Notes under the pieces: generated by a model | The model's database searches: none | What the model was told of the DNA's origin: nothing | Seen by the model: the letters and a program-made list of their open reading frames with translations, nothing else | In this document: piece by piece, positions 7,845 through 15,652 of the stretch | Numbering within the stretch: position 1 is the first letter of the stretch | How the letters are laid out: each line of letters opens with the position of its first letter | Assembly (NCBI GenBank): GCA_018702715.1 | Contig: JABIYQ010000048.1 | Span: 1 to 20,608, forward strand | DNA from: Desulfobacula sp. | GTDB lineage: Bacteria > Desulfobacterota > Desulfobacteria > Desulfobacterales > Desulfobacteraceae | Length of the DNA stretch: 20,608 nt | Direction: 5' to 3' | Position numbers and translations under genes: made by a program

Positions 7845-9209
7845 ATGAAACCGGACGAACTAAATTTGATATTGGAAGAAGGGGAAGGCTATCTCATTGA
7901 GTTCAAAGAAAAGCCATCCCATATTGATAAAGAGATGGTTGCCTTTGCCAATGGTGCCGGCGGCAGGATTTTTATCGGCATCACTGATGCAGGTCAAATT
8001 AAAAAAGCACCCGTCACCAATAAGTTGAAATCCCAGATACAGGACATTGCCAATAATTGTGAGCCCGCGATTAAAATAAAACTTGAAACACTGGATACCG
8101 TTCTGGTCGTTCATGTGAGCAGCGGCCAGGATAAGCCCTATAGCTGCAGTTCCGGTTTTTATACCCGGGTTGGTCCCAATGCCCAGAAGATGAACCGGAA
8201 CCAGATCATTGACTTTTTCCAGTCAGAAGGCCAAATCCGGTTTGAAGAGCTAATGAATTTGACCTTTGATGGTGAAACGGATTTCGACCCGGATAAATTA
8301 GACCATTTCCTTGAGCTGTCAGGCATTTCAAAAGTTCTGGACACCCGGGCCATCCTTTTGAATCTGGGTGTAGCAGAAAAGCAGGAAGGTAGTCTCATCT
8401 TCAACAATACCGGCATCCTCTTTTTTGCAAAAAACCTGGACCGGTTCTATCCCCATGCCGGTATTACCTGTGCTCTATATAAAGGACTTGAAAAGGTAGA
8501 TGTTCTGGACAGGAAAGATTTCAATAAAGACATTGTCTCAAATGTGGATAATGCCATGCTGTTTTTACGGCAGCACATCCCTGTCCGGTATGAGTTTGAC
8601 GGCTCTCCGCAAAGAATTGAAGTCCCCCAGGTGCCGCTGGAAGCATTAAGAGAAGCCGTGATCAATGCGGTCTGCCATCGCTACTATTTTGAAAAAGGGG
8701 CCAGTGTCATGGTGGAGATCTTTGATGATAGGATTGATATCACAAGTCCGGGCAGCCTGGTGAAAGGCCTTTTAAAAAAAGACTTCGGCAAAAAAAGTCT
8801 TTTGAGAAACCCTAAAATTGCGGGATTATTTCATCGAATCGGCTATATTGAAAAAATGGGGACCGGTATCCGGCGCATGCAGAATTTAATGAAGGAAACC
8901 GGGCACAAACCCATTGATTTTGAGTTCACCACCTTTGTCACAGCAAGTTTTGACCGAAGGGTCACGCTTAAGAAAAAAAGTGCCCCTGCCCGAATGGATG
9001 AGGGATTAAATGAGGGATTAAATGAGGGATTAAAATCCCTGCTCAATGTGATTTTAAAAAATCCCGGAATTCAAACCAGACAAGCATCCACCCTGCTTGA
9101 CAACCGACCTGTTAAAACCCTTGAAAACCAGATCAAAATTCTTACTGAAAAAGGGCTGATTGAACGACTGGGCAGCAAAAAAACAGGCGGATATAACATA
9201 AAAGGATAA
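7845..9209 (+). CDS. AlbA_2 (Schlafen-type) / HATPase_c_4 ATP-binding protein with C-terminal winged helix
   Basis: A 454-residue protein. Residues ~10-125 are an AlbA_2 domain (YLIEFKEKPS, FANGAGGRIFIGITD). Residues ~260-370 are a GHKL-like ATPase region, with REAVINAVCHR carrying E270, N274 and H278, then ITSPG and MGTGIRRM. A tandem EGLN linker follows, and a predicted winged helix (LLNVILKNPGIQTRQAS) lies at ~392-450. Such proteins are often found inside type I restriction operons and are annotated as transcriptional regulators or RecG-like ATP-binding proteins; their role is not settled. In-frame TTG 7830 would overlap the hsdR end and add 5 residues. ATG 7845 is used, though neither has a strong ribosome site. 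The stop is 3 bp before hsdM, with the hsdM ribosome site inside this gene's end. Confidence 0.88.
   Translation: MKPDELNLILEEGEGYLIEFKEKPSHIDKEMVAFANGAGGRIFIGITDAGQIKKAPVTNKLKSQIQDIANNCEPAIKIKLETLDTVLVVHVSSGQDKPYSCSSGFYTRVGPNAQKMNRNQIIDFFQSEGQIRFEELMNLTFDGETDFDPDKLDHFLELSGISKVLDTRAILLNLGVAEKQEGSLIFNNTGILFFAKNLDRFYPHAGITCALYKGLEKVDVLDRKDFNKDIVSNVDNAMLFLRQHIPVRYEFDGSPQRIEVPQVPLEALREAVINAVCHRYYFEKGASVMVEIFDDRIDITSPGSLVKGLLKKDFGKKSLLRNPKIAGLFHRIGYIEKMGTGIRRMQNLMKETGHKPIDFEFTTFVTASFDRRVTLKKKSAPARMDEGLNEGLNEGLKSLLNVILKNPGIQTRQASTLLDNRPVKTLENQIKILTEKGLIERLGSKKTGGYNIKG
9000..9035 (+). repeat. three 12-bp tandem repeats inside the AlbA_2 gene
   Basis: The unit GAGGGATTAAAT occurs three times in a row (the last ends in A), encoding EGLN-EGLN-EGLK. 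It forms the linker between the ATPase region and the C-terminal winged helix. Because the unit is a multiple of three, copy-number change would alter linker length without a frameshift. Confidence 0.9.
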
Positions 9210-9212
9210 ATC

Positions 9213-9563
9213 ATGCTGCAAAGCAATTCAGCACTGAAAAGTTTAATTGACCAGCTCTGGAATAAATTCTGGGCCGGGGGCATTTCCAATCCGTTAACCG
9301 CTATTGAACAGATCACCTATCTCTTGTTCATGAAACGGATGGATGATCTGGATCAGCAAAACATAGCCAATGCAACGTTTACGGGTGAACTCTATACATC
9401 CAAATTTGAAGGCAAATGGATACCCCTGGAATTTCGTCAGAATAAAGAAAAGAAAACAAAAAAGGAAATCCAGGAAGAAAACAAGCATGCCATTGAAAAA
9501 GAAACGCTTCGATGGAGCCATTTCAAACATATGAAAGGCGAAAAAAAGCTTGTCCATGTCTAG
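9213..9563 (+). CDS. hsdM: HsdM N-terminal fragment up to the UAG
   Basis: If UAG terminates, this 116-residue product holds only most of the HsdM_N domain (LWNKFWAGGISNPLTAIEQI and MKRMDDLD are typical). It lacks all catalytic motifs and could not methylate DNA. See the full-length entry. Confidence 0.6.
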   Translation: MLQSNSALKSLIDQLWNKFWAGGISNPLTAIEQITYLLFMKRMDDLDQQNIANATFTGELYTSKFEGKWIPLEFRQNKEKKTKKEIQEENKHAIEKETLRWSHFKHMKGEKKLVHV

Positions 9564-9623
9564 CTTCGGGTTTTTCCGTTTTTAAAAGAACTCAATGGCG
9601 GGGAAGCGCCCTTTACCGCGCAT

Positions 9624-10874
9624 ATGAAAAACGCGGTGTTCATTATTCCCAAGCCCTCTCTTTTGACGGAAGCCATCGAGATTATTGAGGAGATCTTTAA
9701 GGAGATCGATAAAGATGCCGATGCCCAAAAAGGCGGCCAGGTGTTCCAGGACATCCAGGGGGATGTCTATGAAATGCTCTTGTCCGAGATTGCCCAGGCA
9801 GGCAAGAACGGCCAGTTCAGAACACCCCGCCATATCATCAAATTGATTTCCGAATTGGCCGCCCCAAAGCTGGGTCACAGGGTTTGCGATCCAGCCTGCG
9901 GCACGTCCGGCTTCCTTTTAGGGGCCTATCAATACATGATTACCCAATTGGATAAAAACAAGGACAATCTGCTGCCGGATGAAGACGGATTCAAGCGTAA
10001 TTCCAGGCCTGCCCTGCTCAATGAAAAAACCAAAAGAATCCTGGAATCCTGCCTCAAAGGGTATGATATTGATGTCACCATGGTTCGCCTGGGGCTGATG
10101 AACCTGATGATGCACGGCATAGACACCCCGGATGTAGATTATAAAGATACCTTGGGCAAAGATTTTGATGAAGAAAACCTCTATGATGTTGTCATGGCGA
10201 ACCCGCCGTTTACCGGCAGTATCAACAAAGGGGATATCAATGAATCCCTGAAACTTTCCACCACCAAAACAGAGCTGCTCTTTGTGGAATTTATATTCAA
10301 CATGTTGAAAATGGGCGGCACAGCCGGTGTCATTGTTCCCCAGGGTGTGCTGTTCGGCTCTGCCAAAGCCTTTGTCGCAGCCCGGAAAATACTCATTGAG
10401 AAATCCGAACTCAAGGCTGTGATCGCCATGCCCAGCGGTATATTCAAACCTTATGCCGGGGTGGCAACTGCGATCCTTGTTTTTACCAAGGGCGGTGAAA
10501 CCCGAAATGTCTGGTTTTACGATATGAAAAGCGATGGCTATTCCCTGGATGACAAAAGAATCAAATCAAACGGGTATGGCGATCTTCAGGACATCGCAGA
10601 AAAATTTAAATCCCGTGATCCTGAAAAGCAGTCCAACCGAAAAGGAAACTGCTTTTTCGTGCCCAAAAAAGAGATTGTAAAAGAAGGGTATGACTTAAGC
10701 CTGTCCCGATATAAAGATGATGTGTTTGAAGAGATTAAATATGAAAAATCCGATATTATTTTGAAAAAGCTGATTGCAATAGAAGTTGGTACTGATACCG
10801 AAAAAGACCAGTTAAGTAAGTTTAAGGGTGGTATTGTTCAGGAGCTTTTGGAACTTGAAGGACTGCTGAAATGA
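9624..10874 (+). CDS. hsdM: HsdM catalytic part downstream of the UAG
   Basis: If UAG terminates, the first downstream ATG in frame is at 9624, giving 416 residues with the intact SAM-binding motif and NPPF. No Shine-Dalgarno sequence stands at a useful distance from this ATG, so independent translation would be inefficient. The frame shows no further damage, arguing that any inactivation is recent or that the protein is still made. Confidence 0.6.
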   Translation: MKNAVFIIPKPSLLTEAIEIIEEIFKEIDKDADAQKGGQVFQDIQGDVYEMLLSEIAQAGKNGQFRTPRHIIKLISELAAPKLGHRVCDPACGTSGFLLGAYQYMITQLDKNKDNLLPDEDGFKRNSRPALLNEKTKRILESCLKGYDIDVTMVRLGLMNLMMHGIDTPDVDYKDTLGKDFDEENLYDVVMANPPFTGSINKGDINESLKLSTTKTELLFVEFIFNMLKMGGTAGVIVPQGVLFGSAKAFVAARKILIEKSELKAVIAMPSGIFKPYAGVATAILVFTKGGETRNVWFYDMKSDGYSLDDKRIKSNGYGDLQDIAEKFKSRDPEKQSNRKGNCFFVPKKEIVKEGYDLSLSRYKDDVFEEIKYEKSDIILKKLIAIEVGTDTEKDQLSKFKGGIVQELLELEGLLK

Positions 10875-12388
10875 AGTTAGAAAAACTTGGCAAACACATA
10901 AAGCAAATCCGCGGGATCTCATATAAGCCGAAACAAATTTCTACAGAAGAAATCGAGGATTACCTTCCAGTGATTAAAGCAAATAATATTACGGAAAATG
11001 GGTTTGATGATAACAATTTAATCTATATTCATAAAAAGAATATTAAAGATGAGCAATATATACAAAAAGGAGATCTCGTTCTTGCTGCTTCAAGCGGTAG
11101 TAAAAAAATCATTGGCAAGAATATACATTTTGAAGAAAATTATAAAGGATCTTTCGGAGCATTTTGTAAACTAGTCCGACCCTCAAAAGCAATTAATAGC
11201 AAATATCTTAAACATTTTTTTAGAACACCATATTACAGAACAACTATTGAAAAATTAGTTCAGGGTGCAAATATAAATAATTTGAAAAACCAGCACCTGG
11301 ACAACATGATTGTCCCCATCCCGGACAACTATGACGACCAAATTCGTATCGCCACACTCCTTTCCCGTGTTGAAGAATTGATAGCCAAACGAAAAGAGAG
11401 TATCCAGCTTCTGGATGAATTTTTGAAAAGTACTTTTTTGGAGATGTTTGGAGACCCTGCCAGAAATGAAAAAAAATGGGATATAGATAAGTTAAAAAAC
11501 TGTATGTTAAATACTCCTCAAAATGGACTTTATAAGCCACAGTCTAAATATGGAACAGGAGTAAAAATCATTAGAATAGATTCTTTCAACAATAGTGTTG
11601 TTGACGATATTGATAGTCTCAAATTAGTTAAAGTTACAGAACAAGAAAAAAATAAATATAAAGTTGACGAAGGTGATATTTTAATAAATAGAGTGAACAG
11701 TATAGATCATCTCGGAAAAATTGGAATAATTCCAAAAATAAACGAGGAAATTATATACGAATCGAATATGATGAAATTTAAATTACAAAAAGACAAATTA
11801 AATTCTATCTATCTATTATTTTTATTTAAATTGCCATTTATCAAATATCAAATAAGGCGAAAAGCGAAAAATGCAGTAAATCAATCAAGCATAAATCAAC
11901 AAGATGTCAATTCCTTTGTTGTGACCAAGCCACCAATTTTAGTGCAAACAAAATTTTTCAAGATTTTTAAAATGACTGAATCCATCAAAACCAGATACAA
12001 TCAAAGCCTTACAGAATTAGAAAATCTCTACGGATCATTGAGTCAAAAGGCATTCAAAGGCGAACTGGATTTAAGCAAAATTTTTATTGCAAAAAAGCTT
12101 GTACTTCAAAATCGTATAAATTTAACGGATTCTGTTACTGTAGAAGTAGTACGAAAATCACCCCATTATACCCAGAAAGCCCTTAAGGAATTGATAAGAT
12201 CCAGATTAAAAAAGCCGTTCACCTTTGAACACCTGATGTCGATGCTGGCGGATGAATCTTTTAAGTCAATGCCCGAATACACTGAACTGAGAACCCATGT
12301 GTTTAAGCTGCTTGAGGGGAAAAAACCAATCTTGTCCCAGACCTTTGATATGGACAAAAAACAGGTGGTGCTCTCTGTGAATTCATGA
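10871..12388 (+). CDS. hsdS: type I restriction specificity subunit HsdS with long C-terminal extension
   Basis: The 505-residue protein has two target-recognition halves, each followed by a conserved helical spacer. TRD1 covers ~1-150, the central spacer RIATLLSRVEELIAKRKES...FLEMFGDP ~157-195, TRD2 ~196-365, and the second spacer ELENLYGSLSQKAFKGELDLS ends near 400. It sets the DNA sequence recognised by the HsdM/HsdR complex. Both TRDs are visibly AT-rich relative to the neighbouring genes, as is usual for exchangeable recognition domains. About 105 residues after the second spacer are not part of a standard HsdS. They contain a basic helix and FTFEHLMSML/HVFKLLEG segments of unknown function. 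The ATG overlaps the hsdM stop, and the stop overlaps the ATPase start, both as ATGA. Confidence 0.93.
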   Translation: MKLEKLGKHIKQIRGISYKPKQISTEEIEDYLPVIKANNITENGFDDNNLIYIHKKNIKDEQYIQKGDLVLAASSGSKKIIGKNIHFEENYKGSFGAFCKLVRPSKAINSKYLKHFFRTPYYRTTIEKLVQGANINNLKNQHLDNMIVPIPDNYDDQIRIATLLSRVEELIAKRKESIQLLDEFLKSTFLEMFGDPARNEKKWDIDKLKNCMLNTPQNGLYKPQSKYGTGVKIIRIDSFNNSVVDDIDSLKLVKVTEQEKNKYKVDEGDILINRVNSIDHLGKIGIIPKINEEIIYESNMMKFKLQKDKLNSIYLLFLFKLPFIKYQIRRKAKNAVNQSSINQQDVNSFVVTKPPILVQTKFFKIFKMTESIKTRYNQSLTELENLYGSLSQKAFKGELDLSKIFIAKKLVLQNRINLTDSVTVEVVRKSPHYTQKALKELIRSRLKKPFTFEHLMSMLADESFKSMPEYTELRTHVFKLLEGKKPILSQTFDMDKKQVVLSVNS

Positions 12389-14139
12389 AACTGATCCGGC
12401 TTAAAATAAATGATCCCAAAGGATTTCGAAGTCTTCAAAGCGGATTTGAAATTTTTTTCTTAGGGGAATGGGATTTTGATAAGGCTGATGAATTTAACCC
12501 CTATATTCTGACCGGTCCCAACGGCAGTGGGAAAAGCAATATCCTGGAAGCCTTGGCTGCCATTTTTTATCATATCGAATGTGTCTATCTGAACTATAAA
12601 CCGGAAAATTTTGAATATACCGACACCAATTCAAAGGGGTTTAAAGCGGAAAAATCCGCACCTGATGCCTTTGAACTGGAGTACTTCATCCCGGTACCCG
12701 GATCATTCAGTCCCGACCCTTTAAAAGATTTGGCACGGGTAAAAATTATCAAGGAAATTAAGGCAGAGCCCCGGGTGTTCTGGAAAAATCGCCAAGCATT
12801 TGACCAAAAAGGAAACGTTTTGTTAAGCCGGACCGAGGTCAAGGATTTTTTGCCAACCTATATTCTGGGGTATTCATCCGGGGATAATGAAATCTTAAGC
12901 CTGCCGTTTTTTAAAATGCGGTTCATCCACTATGATGAGTACAAAGATTTTTTGATCAAGGATGAATATTACAGCCTCTCTCCCGAGGGAAGAATGGTTT
13001 TTCTGGATAGAGAACTGAGTGAAGCCATTGTTCTGAGCAATTTTCTAATTCCTGAAAATGATCGATTCAATCCCTTTGAACAGGAGCCGGGCATTGTAAG
13101 AATAAAGTCTTTTCAGATGATCATCAAAGACTATATTGATGTAAAAACAGAATCGGATTTAAACCAGATTGCTGTGGGGGATGAAGAAAAGCAAATCCTT
13201 CAGGTTGAATTGACCCGACTGCTGAATAAATCCATATCAAAAACAGCCTTTTCTTCGGGCTTCGCCAGTGAATTTCAAGATGAAATCCCAGGGTTGATCT
13301 CACGGTTTAAACACTGTGCAACCGCCCAATTCTATGATGATGAAACCGAAAGTCTCTACCTTGATTTCTGGGTCAATGATGAGACAAAAACAGCCTTTCA
13401 ATTTCATTTTCAAACGGCCATTGATCTGTTTAAAGCGTTTCAGTTGCTTTTCACATTAAACCTTTATCCCGCAAGTGAAAACTCAAAAAAGCAATTATAT
13501 CAATCATCATCGCTTCATGTAAAAGACACCATACCGGTCCTGACATCGGATGAGCGAATTATTCGGATCAATGATTTTATGCTGAAAAAATCCAATGTTA
13601 AACTGCCGGTCAATATCCGGTCGCTGTCTGACGGAGAACACCAATTTTTGCATACCATGGGCCTGTGTCTGCTGTATAGAAATGAAAACTGCCTTTTTCT
13701 TCTGGACGAGCCGGAAACCCACTTTAATCCGGAATGGCGGGCCAGGTTTATCTCCTGGCTGCGAAAAGCCTTTGAAAATGGTAATTTCGATACCCTGCGG
13801 GAAACGCTTATTACCACCCATACCCCGTTTCTGGTTTCAGACAGCAAGAAAGAGTATGTGCTGATGTTCACAAATGATCCTGAAAAAAATCAGGTGACGG
13901 TATCCAGGCCCGAATTCAATACACTTGGTGCATCCATCAATAAAATTACCATGGAAGCATTTGGGAAAACCCAGACCATTGGCGGATATGCCGAACAAAA
14001 ACTAAATGAATTAAAGCAGCGCTTTGAGCAGGGCGAAGATGGAAATCAAATCATTTATGAAACCAATAAACTTCTGGGAGATTCGGTTGAAAAGCTGGTT
14101 TCCATCAATAAAATTCTGGCCGGTATGGAAAAAGAATAG
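12385..14139 (+). CDS. restriction-associated AAA (AAA_15/21, PtuA-like) ATPase
   Basis: The 584-residue ATPase has an ABC/SMC-like core. Walker A is GPNGSGKS at 44-51; the signature-like SLSDGEHQF begins at 413; Walker B LLDEPETHFNPEW has D441-E442; and the TTHTPFLVSD switch histidine is H479. The middle region is long and mixed, with no obvious Rad50-type zinc hook. No nuclease domain is fused. Instead an HNH nuclease gene starts on the last base of its TAG stop, the arrangement seen in Septu (PtuA ATPase with PtuB HNH). ATPases of this kind next to type I restriction genes are known as restriction system-associated AAA ATPases. It probably senses an invader or a disturbed restriction complex and licenses the nuclease; that is inference. 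The start overlaps the hsdS stop by 4 nt. Confidence 0.88.
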   Translation: MKLIRLKINDPKGFRSLQSGFEIFFLGEWDFDKADEFNPYILTGPNGSGKSNILEALAAIFYHIECVYLNYKPENFEYTDTNSKGFKAEKSAPDAFELEYFIPVPGSFSPDPLKDLARVKIIKEIKAEPRVFWKNRQAFDQKGNVLLSRTEVKDFLPTYILGYSSGDNEILSLPFFKMRFIHYDEYKDFLIKDEYYSLSPEGRMVFLDRELSEAIVLSNFLIPENDRFNPFEQEPGIVRIKSFQMIIKDYIDVKTESDLNQIAVGDEEKQILQVELTRLLNKSISKTAFSSGFASEFQDEIPGLISRFKHCATAQFYDDETESLYLDFWVNDETKTAFQFHFQTAIDLFKAFQLLFTLNLYPASENSKKQLYQSSSLHVKDTIPVLTSDERIIRINDFMLKKSNVKLPVNIRSLSDGEHQFLHTMGLCLLYRNENCLFLLDEPETHFNPEWRARFISWLRKAFENGNFDTLRETLITTHTPFLVSDSKKEYVLMFTNDPEKNQVTVSRPEFNTLGASINKITMEAFGKTQTIGGYAEQKLNELKQRFEQGEDGNQIIYETNKLLGDSVEKLVSINKILAGMEKE

Positions 14140-15206
14140 TGCTTTTTCCTTATACATATATCGAACATGACATGGAAAAGATGCAGGGATATATTGACTT
14201 CATCTTTTTTGAACTCTGGTGTAACGCCCCTTCGCGCGAATATGATATCAGCCTGTTTGACCCTGAACCTGAATTAAAAGAGATCATCATAGAATTTCAT
14301 TCCAAGGAAACACAGTGGGGTGATTTTTTTGTGTCAAAAATTCAGGAGATTTATAATGCTTTCAGCTCACTTGAATCGGCTCGGATAGCACAGTTAAGAC
14401 AACAGTATTGTGCCAATAATGATATAAAAAAACTGTGCGCAAACCACAACGAATCCATTCCGCTACAGTATAAAGAACTAAAAAAAATAAATAGGAATTT
14501 AACAATATTGTTAAAATCTTTTTGTGAGAACCTTTATAATAACGATTTCTTATCCCTTAAGACATTATCATCCAGAATTGGAAATATAGAAGATCATTAC
14601 AATGAATTTATGAAGGTCAATCAGACCGGGAAATGCCCGTTTTGCGGGCTGACTGATGTGGAAGGGAGTCACAGCGCCAAACGGGAAGCCTATGATCATT
14701 ATGTCCCCAAAAGTGTATATCCGTTTAATTCCATTAATTTTCAAAATCTGGCACCTATGTGCCATAAATGCAACAGCTCATACAAGACGGTGAATGATCC
14801 CATATTTGACAAATCAACTAAACAAAGAAGAAAGGCATTTTATGTCTACATGGGACAGGACCCTGAAATAAAAATTGAAATGGAGATTGAAAAGACAGAT
14901 ATAGAAAACCTTTCACCGGAGGATATCACCCTGAAAATATCTTCAGACAATTTTGCTGAAGAAGTCCGCACCTGGATGGATGTATTCGGTATAGAACAAA
15001 GGTACAAAGATAAATGTACCCACAAGACAGACGGCAGCAAATACTGGTACACCCAGATCATGGAAGAAGGCTTGAATGTCGGCATCTCGCCTGAACAGAT
15101 GCTCGCCCTTCAAAAACAGGCTGCAGAAAAGAATCCTCTTGCCGATACCAATTTTTTAAAAAAGCCATTCTTAGAAGCCTGTCGGAAATTAGGGTTGTTT
15201 GGATAA
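14139..15206 (+). CDS. HNH endonuclease, PtuB-like partner of the upstream ATPase
   Basis: The 355-residue product has an HNH/treble-clef core at ~166-216. C166-PF-C169 and C208-HK-C211 are the likely zinc ligands; D186-H187-Y supplies the catalytic His; N203 lies in NLAPMC; N212 and K216 follow the second cysteine pair. This matches Septu PtuB-type nucleases, although the protein is longer, with a helical N-terminal ~150 residues and a ~140-residue C-terminal region. The GTG start uses the G of the ATPase TAG stop (TAGTG), implying coupled translation at fixed ratio. ATG 14172 is an alternative start but would remove the FPYTYIEHD segment. It is expected to cut nucleic acid when released by the ATPase; whether DNA or RNA cannot be told from sequence. 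Confidence 0.85.
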   Translation: MLFPYTYIEHDMEKMQGYIDFIFFELWCNAPSREYDISLFDPEPELKEIIIEFHSKETQWGDFFVSKIQEIYNAFSSLESARIAQLRQQYCANNDIKKLCANHNESIPLQYKELKKINRNLTILLKSFCENLYNNDFLSLKTLSSRIGNIEDHYNEFMKVNQTGKCPFCGLTDVEGSHSAKREAYDHYVPKSVYPFNSINFQNLAPMCHKCNSSYKTVNDPIFDKSTKQRRKAFYVYMGQDPEIKIEMEIEKTDIENLSPEDITLKISSDNFAEEVRTWMDVFGIEQRYKDKCTHKTDGSKYWYTQIMEEGLNVGISPEQMLALQKQAAEKNPLADTNFLKKPFLEACRKLGLFG

Positions 15207-15652
15207 GTAAAAAGTTTTTTCGAATAATTTTTAACAAATCTTTTTTTATAACAAGGTTGATTGATTGAACCCTTTCGGATATTTGATCTCAACACCCATT
15301 TTGTATATCCAATGTGAATGGCATCGAATGCAGTGGTCATTTGTGAAGTGGGATCAGGTCTTGAATTATCGCTTTTGAAATGCCTTAATATTCAACTTTT
15401 CATTTTTGCCAGTTCAACTTCAGAATTTAATTTTGCTTTACCGATCAAGAAGTTCAAGAATAACTTGCATATCTTGAATTCAGATTTCAACTGAAAATTG
15501 TTTAGATTTGCTTCGGTATCTTTAAGATTTCACAGTGCGGACTTTGTCTATTATGTGTCGCCAAGAGGTCTGCTAATAATGGTGTTAACTACTTTCACCA
15601 GTCCTTCCTTTTTCCTATACATCGCTGGTGATCAAGCATAGCCTCCCGACAG
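15207..15652. other. AT-rich intergenic region between convergent genes
   Basis: This 446-bp stretch separates the end of the HNH gene from the end of the minus-strand ykgJ-like gene. No convincing frame, RNA gene or strong hairpin with a T-run was seen, though several T-runs occur just after the HNH stop. A segment at 15519-15549 resembles 16568-16598 (24 of 31 bases), so decayed copies of one element may flank the ykgJ-like gene. Confidence 0.5.

Larger units (their letters stand above)
9213..10874 (+). pseudogene. hsdM: type I restriction methylase M subunit, interrupted by one in-frame UAG
   Basis: Read as one frame, this is a full-length HsdM of 553 codons: an HsdM_N helical domain (1 to ~150), then an N6-adenine methyltransferase domain with SAM motif DPACGTSG from residue 226 and catalytic NPPF at 330-333. 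Codon 117 (9561-9563) is TAG. Both sides stay in the same frame and the expected family sequence continues across it (HV, stop, LRVFPFLKELNGG), so this is a nonsense codon and not a frameshift. The start has AAAGGA (9201-9206) 6 nt upstream, and the end overlaps hsdS as ATGA. Possible readings are a recent inactivating mutation, a sequencing error, or UAG read-through (including pyrrolysine). Without HsdM the complex cannot modify or restrict DNA. Confidence 0.85.

Noticed and set aside
9213..9624. Frameshift in hsdM
   Set aside because: Both parts are in the same reading frame; the only break is a TAG codon at 9561-9563.
14137..14139. UAG read-through fusing the ATPase to downstream sequence
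   Set aside because: The TAG is a normal stop: the HNH gene starts in a different frame exactly on it, and read-through gives an unrelated peptide that soon ends.
12385..15206. RloC or PrrC anticodon nuclease
   Set aside because: The ATPase has no fused nuclease domain and no visible zinc-hook coiled coil, and the nuclease is a separate HNH protein; a PtuA/PtuB-like pair fits better.
15110..15340. 76-codon minus-strand frame over the HNH gene end
   Set aside because: It overlaps the well-supported HNH gene and has no recognisable protein features.
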